8,849 nt of DNA from DAOQTX01 sp035340715 (GCA_035340715.1 DAOQTX010000069.1:1-8849); one strand, 5' to 3'; shown: positions 1 to 6,789, numbered from the stretch's first letter. A program made the numbers and translations. Notes: generated by a model from the sequence alone, not told the origin.

Positions 1-40
1 CATATAGAGCATAAGAAAAGTATTTGCAATCTCTGCACTT

Positions 41-697
41 CTAATTAAGCACCGGTCGCCAAACTTCCGGTTTTACCTTACTATTGGTAAGCGTTTCAAT
101 CAAATGAATTGCAAATTCAACATTGGTTCTCTTACCTGAAGATATAATTTTGTCAAAAATGTCATTGGTATAATCAAATAATGATGTAAGATCCATTTTC
201 CATACTTCATTCTCCCGATAAAAATTCAGAAAACTACCTGTAACCTGACCATTTGATATGAATGCACATTTCGCCATCTCTCCGCTAATTTCCAGATCAC
301 CTAATTCATTACTTTCTATGCTGTTTTTCCCGACAAGACCGTTTTCTATGGCGTAGATTAGAAGACTTTTTCCATCAAAAGAATGTAATTCATTGGGGCC
401 GGCTGTATGCCTGATAGCTAAAGCCATAAACAGATCTAAGAAAGGCAGTGTAACAATCGAAGAAGAGTCAGATTTTTTGATAGTGACCAGAAGGTCATTA
501 TAATATTGGATTGTTTTACTGTCAACATATTTTATTGCTGCATCTCCATTATCAGTAAGAACCGCAGCTCTATAACTTTCAAATGATGAATGTATGGCCT
601 TCGTCTCGTTGCGTTGAGCAAAACAGGAAATTGAAATACAAAAAACACAAGCTAACAAAAAGAATTTCCGCAGAGTTGAAAAAAATATTTTGATCAT
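41..697 (-). CDS. Exported protein of unknown function, possibly NTF2/SnoaL-like
   Basis: I do not recognise the family. From the start at 697 the product has 218 residues and opens with a clear signal peptide: K3 and R10-K11, a hydrophobic core at about 12-24, and an FAQ end at 26-28, a common cleavage context in Bacteroidota. A cysteine at 25 leaves a lipoprotein possible, but the context (ISIS-C) is a poor lipobox. The frame is open to an upstream ATG at 790. That start would put 31 unlikely residues before the signal peptide, and a candidate promoter lies between the two starts, so 697 is preferred. The mature protein begins with a helical stretch (FESYRAAV) and ends with strand-like FYRENEVWKMDL. 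This weakly recalls NTF2-like folds, which is inference only. It is the last gene of the window, 159 bases beyond the RCC1 gene. Confidence 0.75.
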   Translation of the reverse strand: MIKIFFSTLRKFFLLACVFCISISCFAQRNETKAIHSSFESYRAAVLTDNGDAAIKYVDSKTIQYYNDLLVTIKKSDSSSIVTLPFLDLFMALAIRHTAGPNELHSFDGKSLLIYAIENGLVGKNSIESNELGDLEISGEMAKCAFISNGQVTGSFLNFYRENEVWKMDLTSLFDYTNDIFDKIISSGKRTNVEFAIHLIETLTNSKVKPEVWRPVLN

Positions 698-739
698 AGG
701 GCTGATTAAAATGCTTTTAAAATTATGATCTTGGGTATC

Positions 740-769
740 GAAAGATAATAAAAAAAACAGATTTGCAAA
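740..769 (-). promoter_or_regulatory. Candidate Bacteroidetes-type promoter for the 41-697 gene
   Basis: On the minus strand TTTG (769-766) is followed 18 bases later by TATCTTTC (747-740), one base off the -7 consensus TAnnTTTG. Transcription would start near 733-735 and give a leader of about 37 bases before the ATG at 697. The site lies inside the longer reading frame that starts at 790, which supports the shorter start. The DNA is AT-rich, so a chance match is possible. Confidence 0.4.
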
Positions 770-856
770 AATTTGTAAAATATTTTTCAATGCCGCTCAC
801 AGTAAGGCTTAGAGAGCATGGTCGTTTACTAATTCGGGGGTAAGAATACCTGAGGA

Positions 857-2206
857 CTATTGTTTGATGAATTTATTTAGCATTGTATTGCTTTCTGTTT
901 CGATTTGCAGAATGTATATACCATGATTCAAATGACTAATGTCAAAAGTATTCTGCAGCGAATAAGATTGCCATACAATTCTGCCTTGAAGATCATGTAT
1001 GCTTACTTTAACTATTTGATCTGAAAAATTATTTGTGATATGAAGAATGTCTGTCGCAGGATTTGGATAAATAGAAAATTCTTGGCTGTTCAACTCATTG
1101 GCTTTTACTGCAAGGATAGAACATGCTAATAGTTGTGGTGCATTTCCACCGCTGCTCACACCTAACTGTCCGTAGGTATTCTCGCCCCAAACCCACAGGC
1201 TTCCATCTGTCTTCATGGCTACATTATGATTTTCGTCTATCCATATAGATAGCCAGTCTGTTGAAGTTCCTACCTGTACGGGTGCAATTTGATCAAAACC
1301 TGAACCAATACCCAGTTGTCCGTAAGCACCTTCTCCCCATGACCACATAGTGCCATCAGCCTTCACAGCTATAGTATGCTCAAAGCCGGCAGCGACTTTA
1401 GACCAGTTCGTATCACTTCCTATCTGAACCGGAAGTGCTTTGTTTACCAGGGTGCTGTCTCCAAGTTGCCCTTTATTGTTTTGTCCCCACGTCCAAAGGC
1501 TGCCATTGCTTTTCACACCGGTAGAATGATTGGAGCCTGCACTAACTGATAACCAAGTATCAGTACCAACCTGATTAGGCACTCTGGAATCAAATGATCC
1601 GGAGCTTATTCCCAGGAAACCTCCACCCCAGGCCCAGAGAGTTGAATCGTTTTTTAGAGCCATGGTGTGGTTCGCTCCGGGACTGAGGTATTCCCAATCT
1701 GTATGATTCCCGATTGAGACGAATGAATTCTTAGTACTTGTAGTGCTGTCACCAAGCTGCCCGAAATAATTATAACCTGTTGCCCATAAAGAACCATCAG
1801 TTTTTTGCGCGAAAGTATTAAAGCTTCCTGTAAAGATTTTAGACCAGTCATTATCTGATCCTATACGGGTAGGAACAATTTTGTTGGAATTATTTCCAGT
1901 CCCCAATTCTCCCTGAACATTTCTGCCCCAGGCCCACAAGCTGCCGTCTGTTTTCAAAGCAATGCTGTGGTTACCGCCTGCCTTTACCGATATCCAGTCC
2001 GTTTCTGTTCCAATTTGCGTGAGTGCACTTCGCGTTGCGTTCGTAGAATCACCTATCTGACCATAGGCATTGTAGCCCCATGTTAGTAGTTCGCCGCCGG
2101 CTGTGATAGCGATTGAATGATTATCTCCGGGGTCTATGTCTGACAAACATTGCGAATAAGCGGGTAAACAATTGATGATTAGAAGAAGAAAAAGAGATGT
2201 TCTCAT
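857..2206 (-). CDS. Secreted RCC1-repeat beta-propeller protein with T9SS type A sorting domain
   Basis: The product has 449 residues from the start at 2206. A signal peptide (MRTSLFLLLIINCLPAYSQ) is followed by seven RCC1-type repeats, each with a GxNHS-like turn, a DGSLWxWG core and usually GQLG. The repeats begin near residues 27, 77, 127, 177, 224, 274 and 324, almost exactly 50 apart, as expected for one complete seven-bladed propeller. Blade 3 reads LWATG instead of LWxWG, and blade 4 is about three residues short and lacks GQLG. Residues 378-449 form a type IX secretion sorting domain: SIYPNPATD at the start, then SIHDLQGR, then GIYILQIE and a basic end (NKFIKQ). The protein should cross the outer membrane through the T9SS and be surface-anchored or released. 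An ATG at 2263 would add 19 residues before the signal peptide and is disfavoured. Bacterial RCC1 proteins of this type have no established enzymatic role, so a binding or adhesion role is inference. Confidence 0.93.
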   Translation of the reverse strand: MRTSLFLLLIINCLPAYSQCLSDIDPGDNHSIAITAGGELLTWGYNAYGQIGDSTNATRSALTQIGTETDWISVKAGGNHSIALKTDGSLWAWGRNVQGELGTGNNSNKIVPTRIGSDNDWSKIFTGSFNTFAQKTDGSLWATGYNYFGQLGDSTTSTKNSFVSIGNHTDWEYLSPGANHTMALKNDSTLWAWGGGFLGISSGSFDSRVPNQVGTDTWLSVSAGSNHSTGVKSNGSLWTWGQNNKGQLGDSTLVNKALPVQIGSDTNWSKVAAGFEHTIAVKADGTMWSWGEGAYGQLGIGSGFDQIAPVQVGTSTDWLSIWIDENHNVAMKTDGSLWVWGENTYGQLGVSSGGNAPQLLACSILAVKANELNSQEFSIYPNPATDILHITNNFSDQIVKVSIHDLQGRIVWQSYSLQNTFDISHLNHGIYILQIETESNTMLNKFIKQ

Positions 2207-2265
2207 TTTATAAGCAGGTGTTTGGATCGTATATGATTTTCTTGAATAATGAATTGATTTCAACC

Positions 2266-2838
2266 TTACTCGACAATTTTTTCAAAGTTAAGATTAATTG
2301 GTCCGGTATTTTCGGATGATTCCAATGGTTCAGAATTATTGATCAGTTGAAAGGATAGATTATCAAACCAAATTTGTCCGGTGCCTTTGATGGATGCGCC
2401 AATAGATATATATACTGCATTATCCGGAACATCCATTGTGATCTCATATTGTTTCCAGTCAGTACTTCCTTTGATTTCTCGGTCATGCATATTATCCATA
2501 ATAGCAGTTGTGTCATTTTTATCAACACGAATCATGAAGCTAGCCTGTTCAGATACGTCGACCGATTTCATAAAACCGGTGAAACTGATTTTTTTCCCTC
2601 GATAATTTTCTGCTTTAAACTTTTGGATGTACAGTCCGAAGCCTTCAATCTTTGGAGCAATAGATTGTATCGTGCCGCAATTACTACCGTCAAATCCTGC
2701 TTCTTTGTCGATGCCCATCTTATAGCTACCGGATTTTCGGCCTGCTTCAGTCCATCCGGCAGCTTTGTCAAAGGCAATGCAAACATGGCTACTCAGCATA
2801 AATAAAAAGAGATAGGCAAATGAAAATTTTAGAAACAT
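2266..2838 (-). CDS. Exported beta-sandwich (carbohydrate-binding-like) protein
   Basis: The product has 190 residues from the start at 2838: a signal peptide (about 1-22, ending HVCIA) and one domain at about 25-165. Its signature is an NYRGKKISFTGFMKS strand at 78-92, RVDKND at 104-109, DNMHDREIKGSTDWKQYEITMDVP at 115-138, and GTGQIWFDNLSFQ at 152-164. From memory, this arrangement matches an extracellular jelly-roll domain that also precedes S41 peptidase or erythromycin-esterase-like domains in Bacteroidota, and occurs alone in short proteins. Here no enzyme follows; the protein ends in a linker and the tail PINLNFEKIVE. Ligand binding is inferred from the fold. A longer ATG at 2916 lies only 3 bases past the preceding stop and would suit translational coupling, but it would bury the signal peptide behind 26 polar residues. 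GGAAA just before 2838 is a weak ribosome site. Confidence 0.82.
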   Translation of the reverse strand: MFLKFSFAYLFLFMLSSHVCIAFDKAAGWTEAGRKSGSYKMGIDKEAGFDGSNCGTIQSIAPKIEGFGLYIQKFKAENYRGKKISFTGFMKSVDVSEQASFMIRVDKNDTTAIMDNMHDREIKGSTDWKQYEITMDVPDNAVYISIGASIKGTGQIWFDNLSFQLINNSEPLESSENTGPINLNFEKIVE

Positions 2839-2919
2839 TTTCCGGAAATTATTGGAATGTTTAAAAAATCTGTTGGAGAATTGTTCATCTTCTGGTTTTA
2901 AAAATAAACCGTTCATCTC

Positions 2920-3336
2920 TTAAGCATTTGTTTTTAAAGAATCATTGATAATTTTTTCCAATACTTTCATGTCAATATCCTCCAATTTTTGAATATAGAG
3001 GCAACCGACACCGGTCTTGTGTTTACCTAATTTCTTCAGTGAAGTAGCATTCAATTTTACATTGATACCTAAATGTAATGAGAGATTAGCTTTTCTCGGA
3101 GAAAAGCCAATCTTAAACCAATCTACCTCTCTGCCTGTAGCAGGACTCTTGTAACGCTTCATGCCAAAGCCGATCATGGAACTTCCCCACATCTTTGGTT
3201 TTTCCTTGCTGGCTTTTTTCATTAGTTTTAATATAACCTGACTATCCTTTTGCTTTTGAACATCTTTGATTGTGGCGATGAAATCTTCGACACTTTGCTC
3301 AGTCTGCTTTGTTTTAATTACTGCAAGTTTTCCCAT
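2920..3336 (-). CDS. DUF1801 (YdhG-like) domain protein
   Basis: This 138-residue cytoplasmic protein has no signal peptide. The whole length matches the DUF1801/YdhG pattern: an N-terminal helix with VEDFI at 16-20, MWGSSMIGFGMKRY at 49-62, W73 leading to IGFSPRKANLSLHL at 76-89, and the GKHKTGVGCLYI block at 104-115, followed by a closing helix. Length is normal for the family. The biochemical role of DUF1801 is not established; the fold is frataxin/iron-transport-like in some annotations, and I infer nothing further. It sits between two genes for exported proteins, 54 bases after the lipoprotein gene and 81 before the next start, so it may share their transcript. No promoter motif was found in the 54-base gap. 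Confidence 0.87.
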   Translation of the reverse strand: MGKLAVIKTKQTEQSVEDFIATIKDVQKQKDSQVILKLMKKASKEKPKMWGSSMIGFGMKRYKSPATGREVDWFKIGFSPRKANLSLHLGINVKLNATSLKKLGKHKTGVGCLYIQKLEDIDMKVLEKIINDSLKTNA

Positions 3337-3390
3337 GTATAGATGAGTTTAACGCAATTTGTAGTGATGAATTTGTGTAGTAAATTTTCC

Positions 3391-4464
3391 TTAAGGCTCA
3401 AATTTATTAAATTTCTCTCCGTCGAACTTATACAAGCCCAAATTATCGGTACCCACCCAAAGTACTCCTTTGTTGTCCTGAAAAATCGAAACTATTAAAG
3501 CACTTGTTTGTTTATCATTTATTGGATACTTGACAAGTTTTTTAAAGTCATACTTCCAAATTCCTTCATTGTAATTGGTCATCCAGAGATCTCCACTTTT
3601 ATCGTCAAGCAATGCCGAATTATAGTAGGGGAGTTTAACCTTGACATCCTGGTTTGATAAATCAATTCCGGGTAATTTTTCATAATCGATCTTGGATTGA
3701 CCTTTTAATAATGGGTTTATTATCTTGTATCTGTAAAGAATATTACTAAACCAAAAGTTGCCTTCTTTGTCTTCAATTATTGAACGAACAGCAGGCACCC
3801 GACCATCATCAAGCACAGATAATTCTTTTTCGTAGATCAAATCTAAAGTTGTGCCATCAAATCGTACAACACCGGCAGATTCTGTGCCAAACCAAATATT
3901 TCCGCTATTGTCCTTTGAGATACAATACACACCATATCTATTACCTTTAAATGATGCATTGAAATCTGAAAACTTTAGATGATACAATGTATCTCCTGTA
4001 TAGCGGTAGCCACCGTCTATATCTCCATTTCCTCTAAACCATAGATCATCAGCGTTTAATTTCCATTGATCATTAGATGAATTTGTGACTTCAAGCGTAA
4101 TAAATTTTTCTCTGTTAAATTTAGATATTCCAATAGGAGTGTCAAAATAAATGTTTCCTGACTTGTCAGATTGAATTCCTCTAATTTGGTTGCTTATCAA
4201 ACCGTCCTCCTCTGTATATTGCTTTAATGTATAGCCATCATAAAAATATACTCCCTTACCATTACTACCAAACCAGTAGTGATTGCTATTATCCTGAAAA
4301 ACCAGCCAGATGCTTTTGTCAATTTCAGTAACTACTTTTCCAATAGTTGCATTCGTTGAAGCATTATTGTCAGAATTGTATTGATCATGTCCTTTGCAGG
4401 AAGTGCTCAATGCAGAGAGGATAAAAAGTAAAATTGTTCGAACTAATTTGTTATTTAATTTCAT
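3391..4464 (-). CDS. Lipoprotein with stand-alone two-component-regulator-type beta-propeller (Reg_prop repeats)
   Basis: The product has 357 residues. The N-terminus is a lipoprotein signal: basic MKLNNKLVR, a hydrophobic stretch at 11-19, and a lipobox-like LSTSC with the lipidated cysteine at 23. The rest is built of propeller repeats of the pattern 'I..I..D..GN.WFGT...G...FDG..L'. They are visible at about 52-82, 94-121, 178-207, 226-248, 281-310 and 322-352, with a degenerate blade around 140-165, about seven in all. Such repeats usually form the sensor half of hybrid two-component systems in Bacteroidota. Here the protein ends right after the last blade (FDGEKFNKFEP), with no Y_Y_Y domain, membrane helix, kinase or DNA-binding domain. 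Membrane anchoring is well supported, probably at the outer membrane. A binding role is inferred. The next start lies 54 bases downstream, and the SDR stop 40 bases upstream. Confidence 0.87.
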   Translation of the reverse strand: MKLNNKLVRTILLFILSALSTSCKGHDQYNSDNNASTNATIGKVVTEIDKSIWLVFQDNSNHYWFGSNGKGVYFYDGYTLKQYTEEDGLISNQIRGIQSDKSGNIYFDTPIGISKFNREKFITLEVTNSSNDQWKLNADDLWFRGNGDIDGGYRYTGDTLYHLKFSDFNASFKGNRYGVYCISKDNSGNIWFGTESAGVVRFDGTTLDLIYEKELSVLDDGRVPAVRSIIEDKEGNFWFSNILYRYKIINPLLKGQSKIDYEKLPGIDLSNQDVKVKLPYYNSALLDDKSGDLWMTNYNEGIWKYDFKKLVKYPINDKQTSALIVSIFQDNKGVLWVGTDNLGLYKFDGEKFNKFEP

Positions 4465-4504
4465 ATAATTATCTTAATAAAACCGGAATACGAACGAAGT
4501 CCTA

Positions 4505-5254
4505 TCAACGAATGCCATTCTTACCGGTATTCTGTAATTCATTGTAGATCACCGGCATTTGTCCTTTCCACATTTGCCATGTAGTATCATCAAGAATTAG
4601 CTTGGCCATAAAGTGCCCAACATTAATGCGACTTGTTTGTCCGGGTTTAAAAATCGCACTCCTTGTTGGTGAGTTATGTAGTGTATAATTACTAACCTGA
4701 ATTTCATTAATAAGTGTATCCGGACGGACAACAGCCCATTCAACATATTGATTGGACTGACCCACCTTGAGGCGAAGATGGTCTGCTGCTTGTTCATTAT
4801 CAACATGTGGCGGGAGCATTAATCTAAGTAATGCAAGCACAATTTTTTGTCCTAATGAAATTGGTTCATCCAAATCTCTGTTTCTGTTTCCCGCCGTATT
4901 CATTAATACAATTTTGATAGGTTTTGTCGGTCTAATATGTAAAATAGCATCACAGATCAGTTTGACAGTATCACGAACAAGCCTTCTGGGTTTTCCATAA
5001 ATACCTTTCAAAGTCAGATTATGTCCAAGACAAGAGGCAGCAGCTTCACAATCTTTCAGGTATTCTGACATTTGTTCAACGCTAACTATTGAGATATCAC
5101 TTCTGATTATTGAAATATTTTCATTGTCAAGCCATGAGTCAGGAATACGACTGTTGAAGCGAACGATTATTTTAACCTGTTTACCTGCTTTTAACAGATG
5201 TTCTACTAAATGTTTCCCTGTAGCTCCGCTTGCACCAAATACTAATGTCTTCAT
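4505..5254 (-). CDS. NAD(P)-binding atypical short-chain dehydrogenase/reductase-family protein
   Basis: The product has 249 residues from the start at 5254 and begins directly with the first Rossmann strand, KTLVFGASGATG. The GxxGxxG dinucleotide-binding motif is at 7-13 and a basic VRF follows the second strand (31-33), which favours NADP(H). Further SDR-like elements are D53 after the third strand, AAASCLGHN at 71-79, IVLMNTAG at 115-122 in place of the catalytic-serine strand, and EWAVVRPDTLINE at 172-184. No YxxxK pair sits in the usual place, which fits the atypical NAD(P)H-binding group (NmrA/YwnB/BVR-B-like), for which substrates are hard to predict. An ATG at 5317 is in frame, but the 21 added residues would precede a complete first strand. 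The leader before 5254 is A-rich, as is usual in Bacteroidota, and a good candidate promoter lies about 97 bases upstream. Confidence 0.88.
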   Translation of the reverse strand: MKTLVFGASGATGKHLVEHLLKAGKQVKIIVRFNSRIPDSWLDNENISIIRSDISIVSVEQMSEYLKDCEAAASCLGHNLTLKGIYGKPRRLVRDTVKLICDAILHIRPTKPIKIVLMNTAGNRNRDLDEPISLGQKIVLALLRLMLPPHVDNEQAADHLRLKVGQSNQYVEWAVVRPDTLINEIQVSNYTLHNSPTRSAIFKPGQTSRINVGHFMAKLILDDTTWQMWKGQMPVIYNELQNTGKNGIR

Positions 5255-5350
5255 TATTGTTTTTTTTGTAAGGGAATCTAAATGGACAGAAATGGAGCAG
5301 AAATCTCCATTTTGCATGTGTAGATATTAATATTCAGAATGTAAAGTGAA

Positions 5351-5379
5351 CAAAAATAGGGATTCAGCTTTGAATTAAA
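5351..5379 (-). promoter_or_regulatory. Candidate Bacteroidetes-type promoter for the SDR gene
   Basis: On the minus strand TATTTTTG (5358-5351) is an exact match to the -7 consensus TAnnTTTG. A -33 box TTTA (5379-5376, one base off TTTG) lies 17 bases before it. Transcription would begin near 5345 and leave a leader of about 90 bases. The site is intergenic and correctly oriented, and it may also serve the tightly spaced genes down to 857. Confidence 0.5.
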
Positions 5380-5408
5380 AAAACATGGAGTGCTAATCTA
5401 TCCGCTTG

Positions 5409-5442
5409 TGTAGGATTTGCAATCCACATTGAAGGGCTGGAA
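5409..5442. repeat. REP-like palindromic repeat, copy 1
   Basis: GGATT-TGC-AATCC (5413-5425) forms a 5-bp stem, extended by TGT/ACA (5409-5411 with 5426-5428) around a bulged A. The 13-base core is identical to 5975-5987. The 30 bases at 5413-5442 match 6004-6033 at 24 positions in the same orientation, including the non-palindromic tail that ends CTGGAA. Homology beyond the stem argues against a chance hairpin. From memory, similar GGATTxxxAATCC hairpins are common between genes in Bacteroidota and may be mobilised by REP-associated tyrosine transposases; none is present here. Confidence 0.6.
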
Positions 5443-5523
5443 CTTAAATTAATGCTGCTCATTCTCAGAAAGACATAATCCTTTGCCTTGCAGCATCAAC
5501 AACAGCATATCCTGCGTAACTAC
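5443..5523. other. Non-coding stretch with repeat debris downstream of the glycosyltransferase remnant
   Basis: No start codon with a plausible gene was found on either strand. The stretch contains CAGAAAGACA (5466-5475), which recurs at 8093-8102, again shortly after a copy of the palindromic core. This suggests that the repeat unit is longer than its hairpin and that both places hold decayed copies. No clear terminator was seen. Confidence 0.35.
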
Positions 5524-5961
5524 TTAGATGTTGTGTGTAGTGTCCTTTTCGCAATTAGTTTTATCGATAATATACAATGGTCTTTTCAATACATTTTTAT
5601 TGATTCTGCTAACATATTCTCCAATTACTCCAATAGATATCAATTGAACTCCGCCAATGAACATTGAACTGATAATAAGTGATGTCCATCCGGTGATTGT
5701 TCGATCCAAAATAAAGTGAGAATAGATCGCATACAGAATGATAATAAATGATAAAAATGAAATGTAAAATCCTAACCTTGTTACCAGTTGAAGAGGTTTG
5801 TCAGAAAAACTAGTTATACCATCCATTGCAAACTGAAACATTTTGCTAATTGAGTAACCGGTCTTTCCATATTTTCTAGTGTCTCGATTAAATAGTACTT
5901 CTGTTTGTTTAAACCCTAACCATGCTATTTGCCCACGCAAAAATTTATTTTGCTCAGGCAT
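5524..5961 (-). pseudogene. 5'-truncated family 2 glycosyltransferase (polyprenyl-phosphate sugar transferase, GtrB/DPM1-like), C-terminal part only
   Basis: The 145 encoded residues match only the C-terminal part of GT2 enzymes that move a sugar from a nucleotide donor to a polyprenyl phosphate at the inner membrane; complete members have about 310-330 residues. Visible are MPEQNKFLRGQIAWLGF at 1-17, the RxxRxxGxxxY block NRDTRKYGKTGY at 25-36, the amphipathic KMFQFAMDGITSFSDKPL at 40-57, two membrane helices at about 61-83 and 91-115, and the IGEYVSRINKNVLKRPLYII tail at 113-132. The entire catalytic domain with the DxD-type metal site and the QxxRW-like region is missing. The apparent ATG corresponds to an internal Met of the family. 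Upstream, the frame runs into a palindromic repeat and reaches an in-frame stop at 6010-6012. The C-terminal end looks natural, so damage is confined to the 5' side. It cannot be a working transferase; a two-helix membrane peptide might still be made. Confidence 0.87.
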
Positions 5962-5969
5962 ACCCTGCT

Positions 5970-6033
5970 GCGAAGGATTTGCAATCCTTTGCCAATAAAA
6001 AGTGGATTTTTAATCCACACTGAAAACCTGGAA
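5970..6033. repeat. REP-like double-hairpin repeat, copies 2 and 3, at the broken end of the GT2 gene
   Basis: Two hairpins lie in tandem. The first has 10-base arms at 5970-5979 and 5983-5992 around a TGC loop, with one G-T pair, and contains GGATTTGCAATCC. The second has 7-base arms GTGGATT (6002-6008) and AATCCAC (6012-6018) around TTT, followed by a tail to 6033 shared with copy 1 (24 of 30 bases over 6004-6033). Paired, spaced hairpins of this kind resemble BIME/REP units. The first arm starts 9 bases from the first codon left of the truncated glycosyltransferase. Confidence 0.7.
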
Positions 6034-6134
6034 GCCAATCAAAAGCAATTCACAACTAGAAAAGCATCAAACATTTAGATAATAAAGAAACCCGCTCCGC
6101 TTTCGTCTAAGACATTTCCTTCACAAATGGTATA

Positions 6135-6779
6135 TTATTTTGTGACATTCAATTTCACTTCATATTTTCTTGACCATTTTATGATCAATGGTACCAATAA
6201 AAACGTTGGTAAAAGCCATGCGATCACACCGGGTAATAAGGTATTATTCACTACAAGAAAAGCTGTGGCTGCTGCAATATAGCTGCCAATCATTCTTTGA
6301 AGATGAGTGGCTAACCAATAGTTCTTGACACTTGATCTGCCTTTAAAATTGATATAGTCCTGGTAAACGAATAGAAAACTAATGGAACCGAAGACTATTA
6401 ATACGATTCCGAAAAAATTTGACCTTATTAAATTATAAGTACCAAAGGCAATGAAGGCAGAGCCGAAAATTGCCATTGCTAGAGTAAGTACCCAATCCAG
6501 CACTCTAACTTTGGATATGGAATTTTTCTGTAAATACCTCTTGCCGCTCATAAGCATGTAAGCTGTAAAAACTCCGGTAATAAAGAGAAAATAGCTTGGA
6601 TTTATGCAAGTCATCACTAGGGCAAGTAATGCCGTTGCCAGCATCGCATAGTAATAAATGTTCCCAAATCTTTTATGATTTTTATTGCCTTTTTTTGTCA
6701 ATAAAATGTACAAACCAAATATCAGCCCGGTGCCACCACAAGCAATGTGACAGATCAGTAATGTTTTGAATAATGTCAT
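6135..6779 (-). CDS. DUF2306-like multi-pass membrane protein
   Basis: The product has 214 residues and is almost entirely membrane-embedded, with about seven hydrophobic segments near 5-27, 42-60, 62-78, 92-113, 118-140, 163-179 and 183-202. Features that recall the DUF2306 (COG5395) group are a histidine in the first helix followed by glycines (H11, G15-G16), a loop KGNKNHKRFGNIYYYAM at 30-46 with H35 and G39, and a late LATHLQRMIGSYIAAATAF stretch at 156-174 with H159 and R162. The family has no proven function; its conserved histidines would allow heme or metal binding, which is inference. The gene stands alone, with 149 bases upstream and 173 downstream to the GT2 remnant. A strong ribosome site precedes the start. 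The family call is less certain than the membrane topology. Confidence 0.8.
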   Translation of the reverse strand: MTLFKTLLICHIACGGTGLIFGLYILLTKKGNKNHKRFGNIYYYAMLATALLALVMTCINPSYFLFITGVFTAYMLMSGKRYLQKNSISKVRVLDWVLTLAMAIFGSAFIAFGTYNLIRSNFFGIVLIVFGSISFLFVYQDYINFKGRSSVKNYWLATHLQRMIGSYIAAATAFLVVNNTLLPGVIAWLLPTFLLVPLIIKWSRKYEVKLNVTK

Positions 6780-6784
6780 AATTG

Positions 6785-6789
6785 CTCCT
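6785..6789 (-). promoter_or_regulatory. Strong Shine-Dalgarno site for the DUF2306-like gene
   Basis: AGGAG on the minus strand (6789-6785) sits 5 bases before the ATG at 6779, inside CAGGAGCAATT. It fixes the start. It is unusual here, because the other genes whose leaders I read have A-rich sequence without a clear Shine-Dalgarno site, as is common in Bacteroidota. Confidence 0.6.

Noticed and set aside
2283..2290. Exact -7-like TAACTTTG on the minus strand, 77 bases before the RCC1 start
   Set aside because: It lies within the coding end of the upstream gene and has no TTTG-like -33 box at the right distance, so it is most likely chance.
2568..2786. Minus-strand frame in another phase inside the beta-sandwich gene
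   Set aside because: It is a shadow frame with no motif, fully contained in a supported gene.
2374..2805. Plus-strand open frames of 143 and 74 codons opposite the beta-sandwich gene
   Set aside because: They overlap a convincing minus-strand gene with a signal peptide and a recognisable domain, and their products show no domain or signal.
5124..5330. Plus-strand open frame across the SDR start
   Set aside because: It is opposite the Rossmann-fold coding sequence and the promoter leader, with no supporting motif.
5445..5535. Minus-strand frame ending YAGYAVVDAARQRIMSF across the end of the GT2 remnant
   Set aside because: It overlaps the GT2 coding end in another phase, has no start codon of its own and matches no family I know.
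6090..6115. GC-rich spot after the DUF2306-like gene, considered as a terminator
   Set aside because: The best pairing is GAAA/TTTC followed by mismatches. A few T residues follow, but no stable stem forms.
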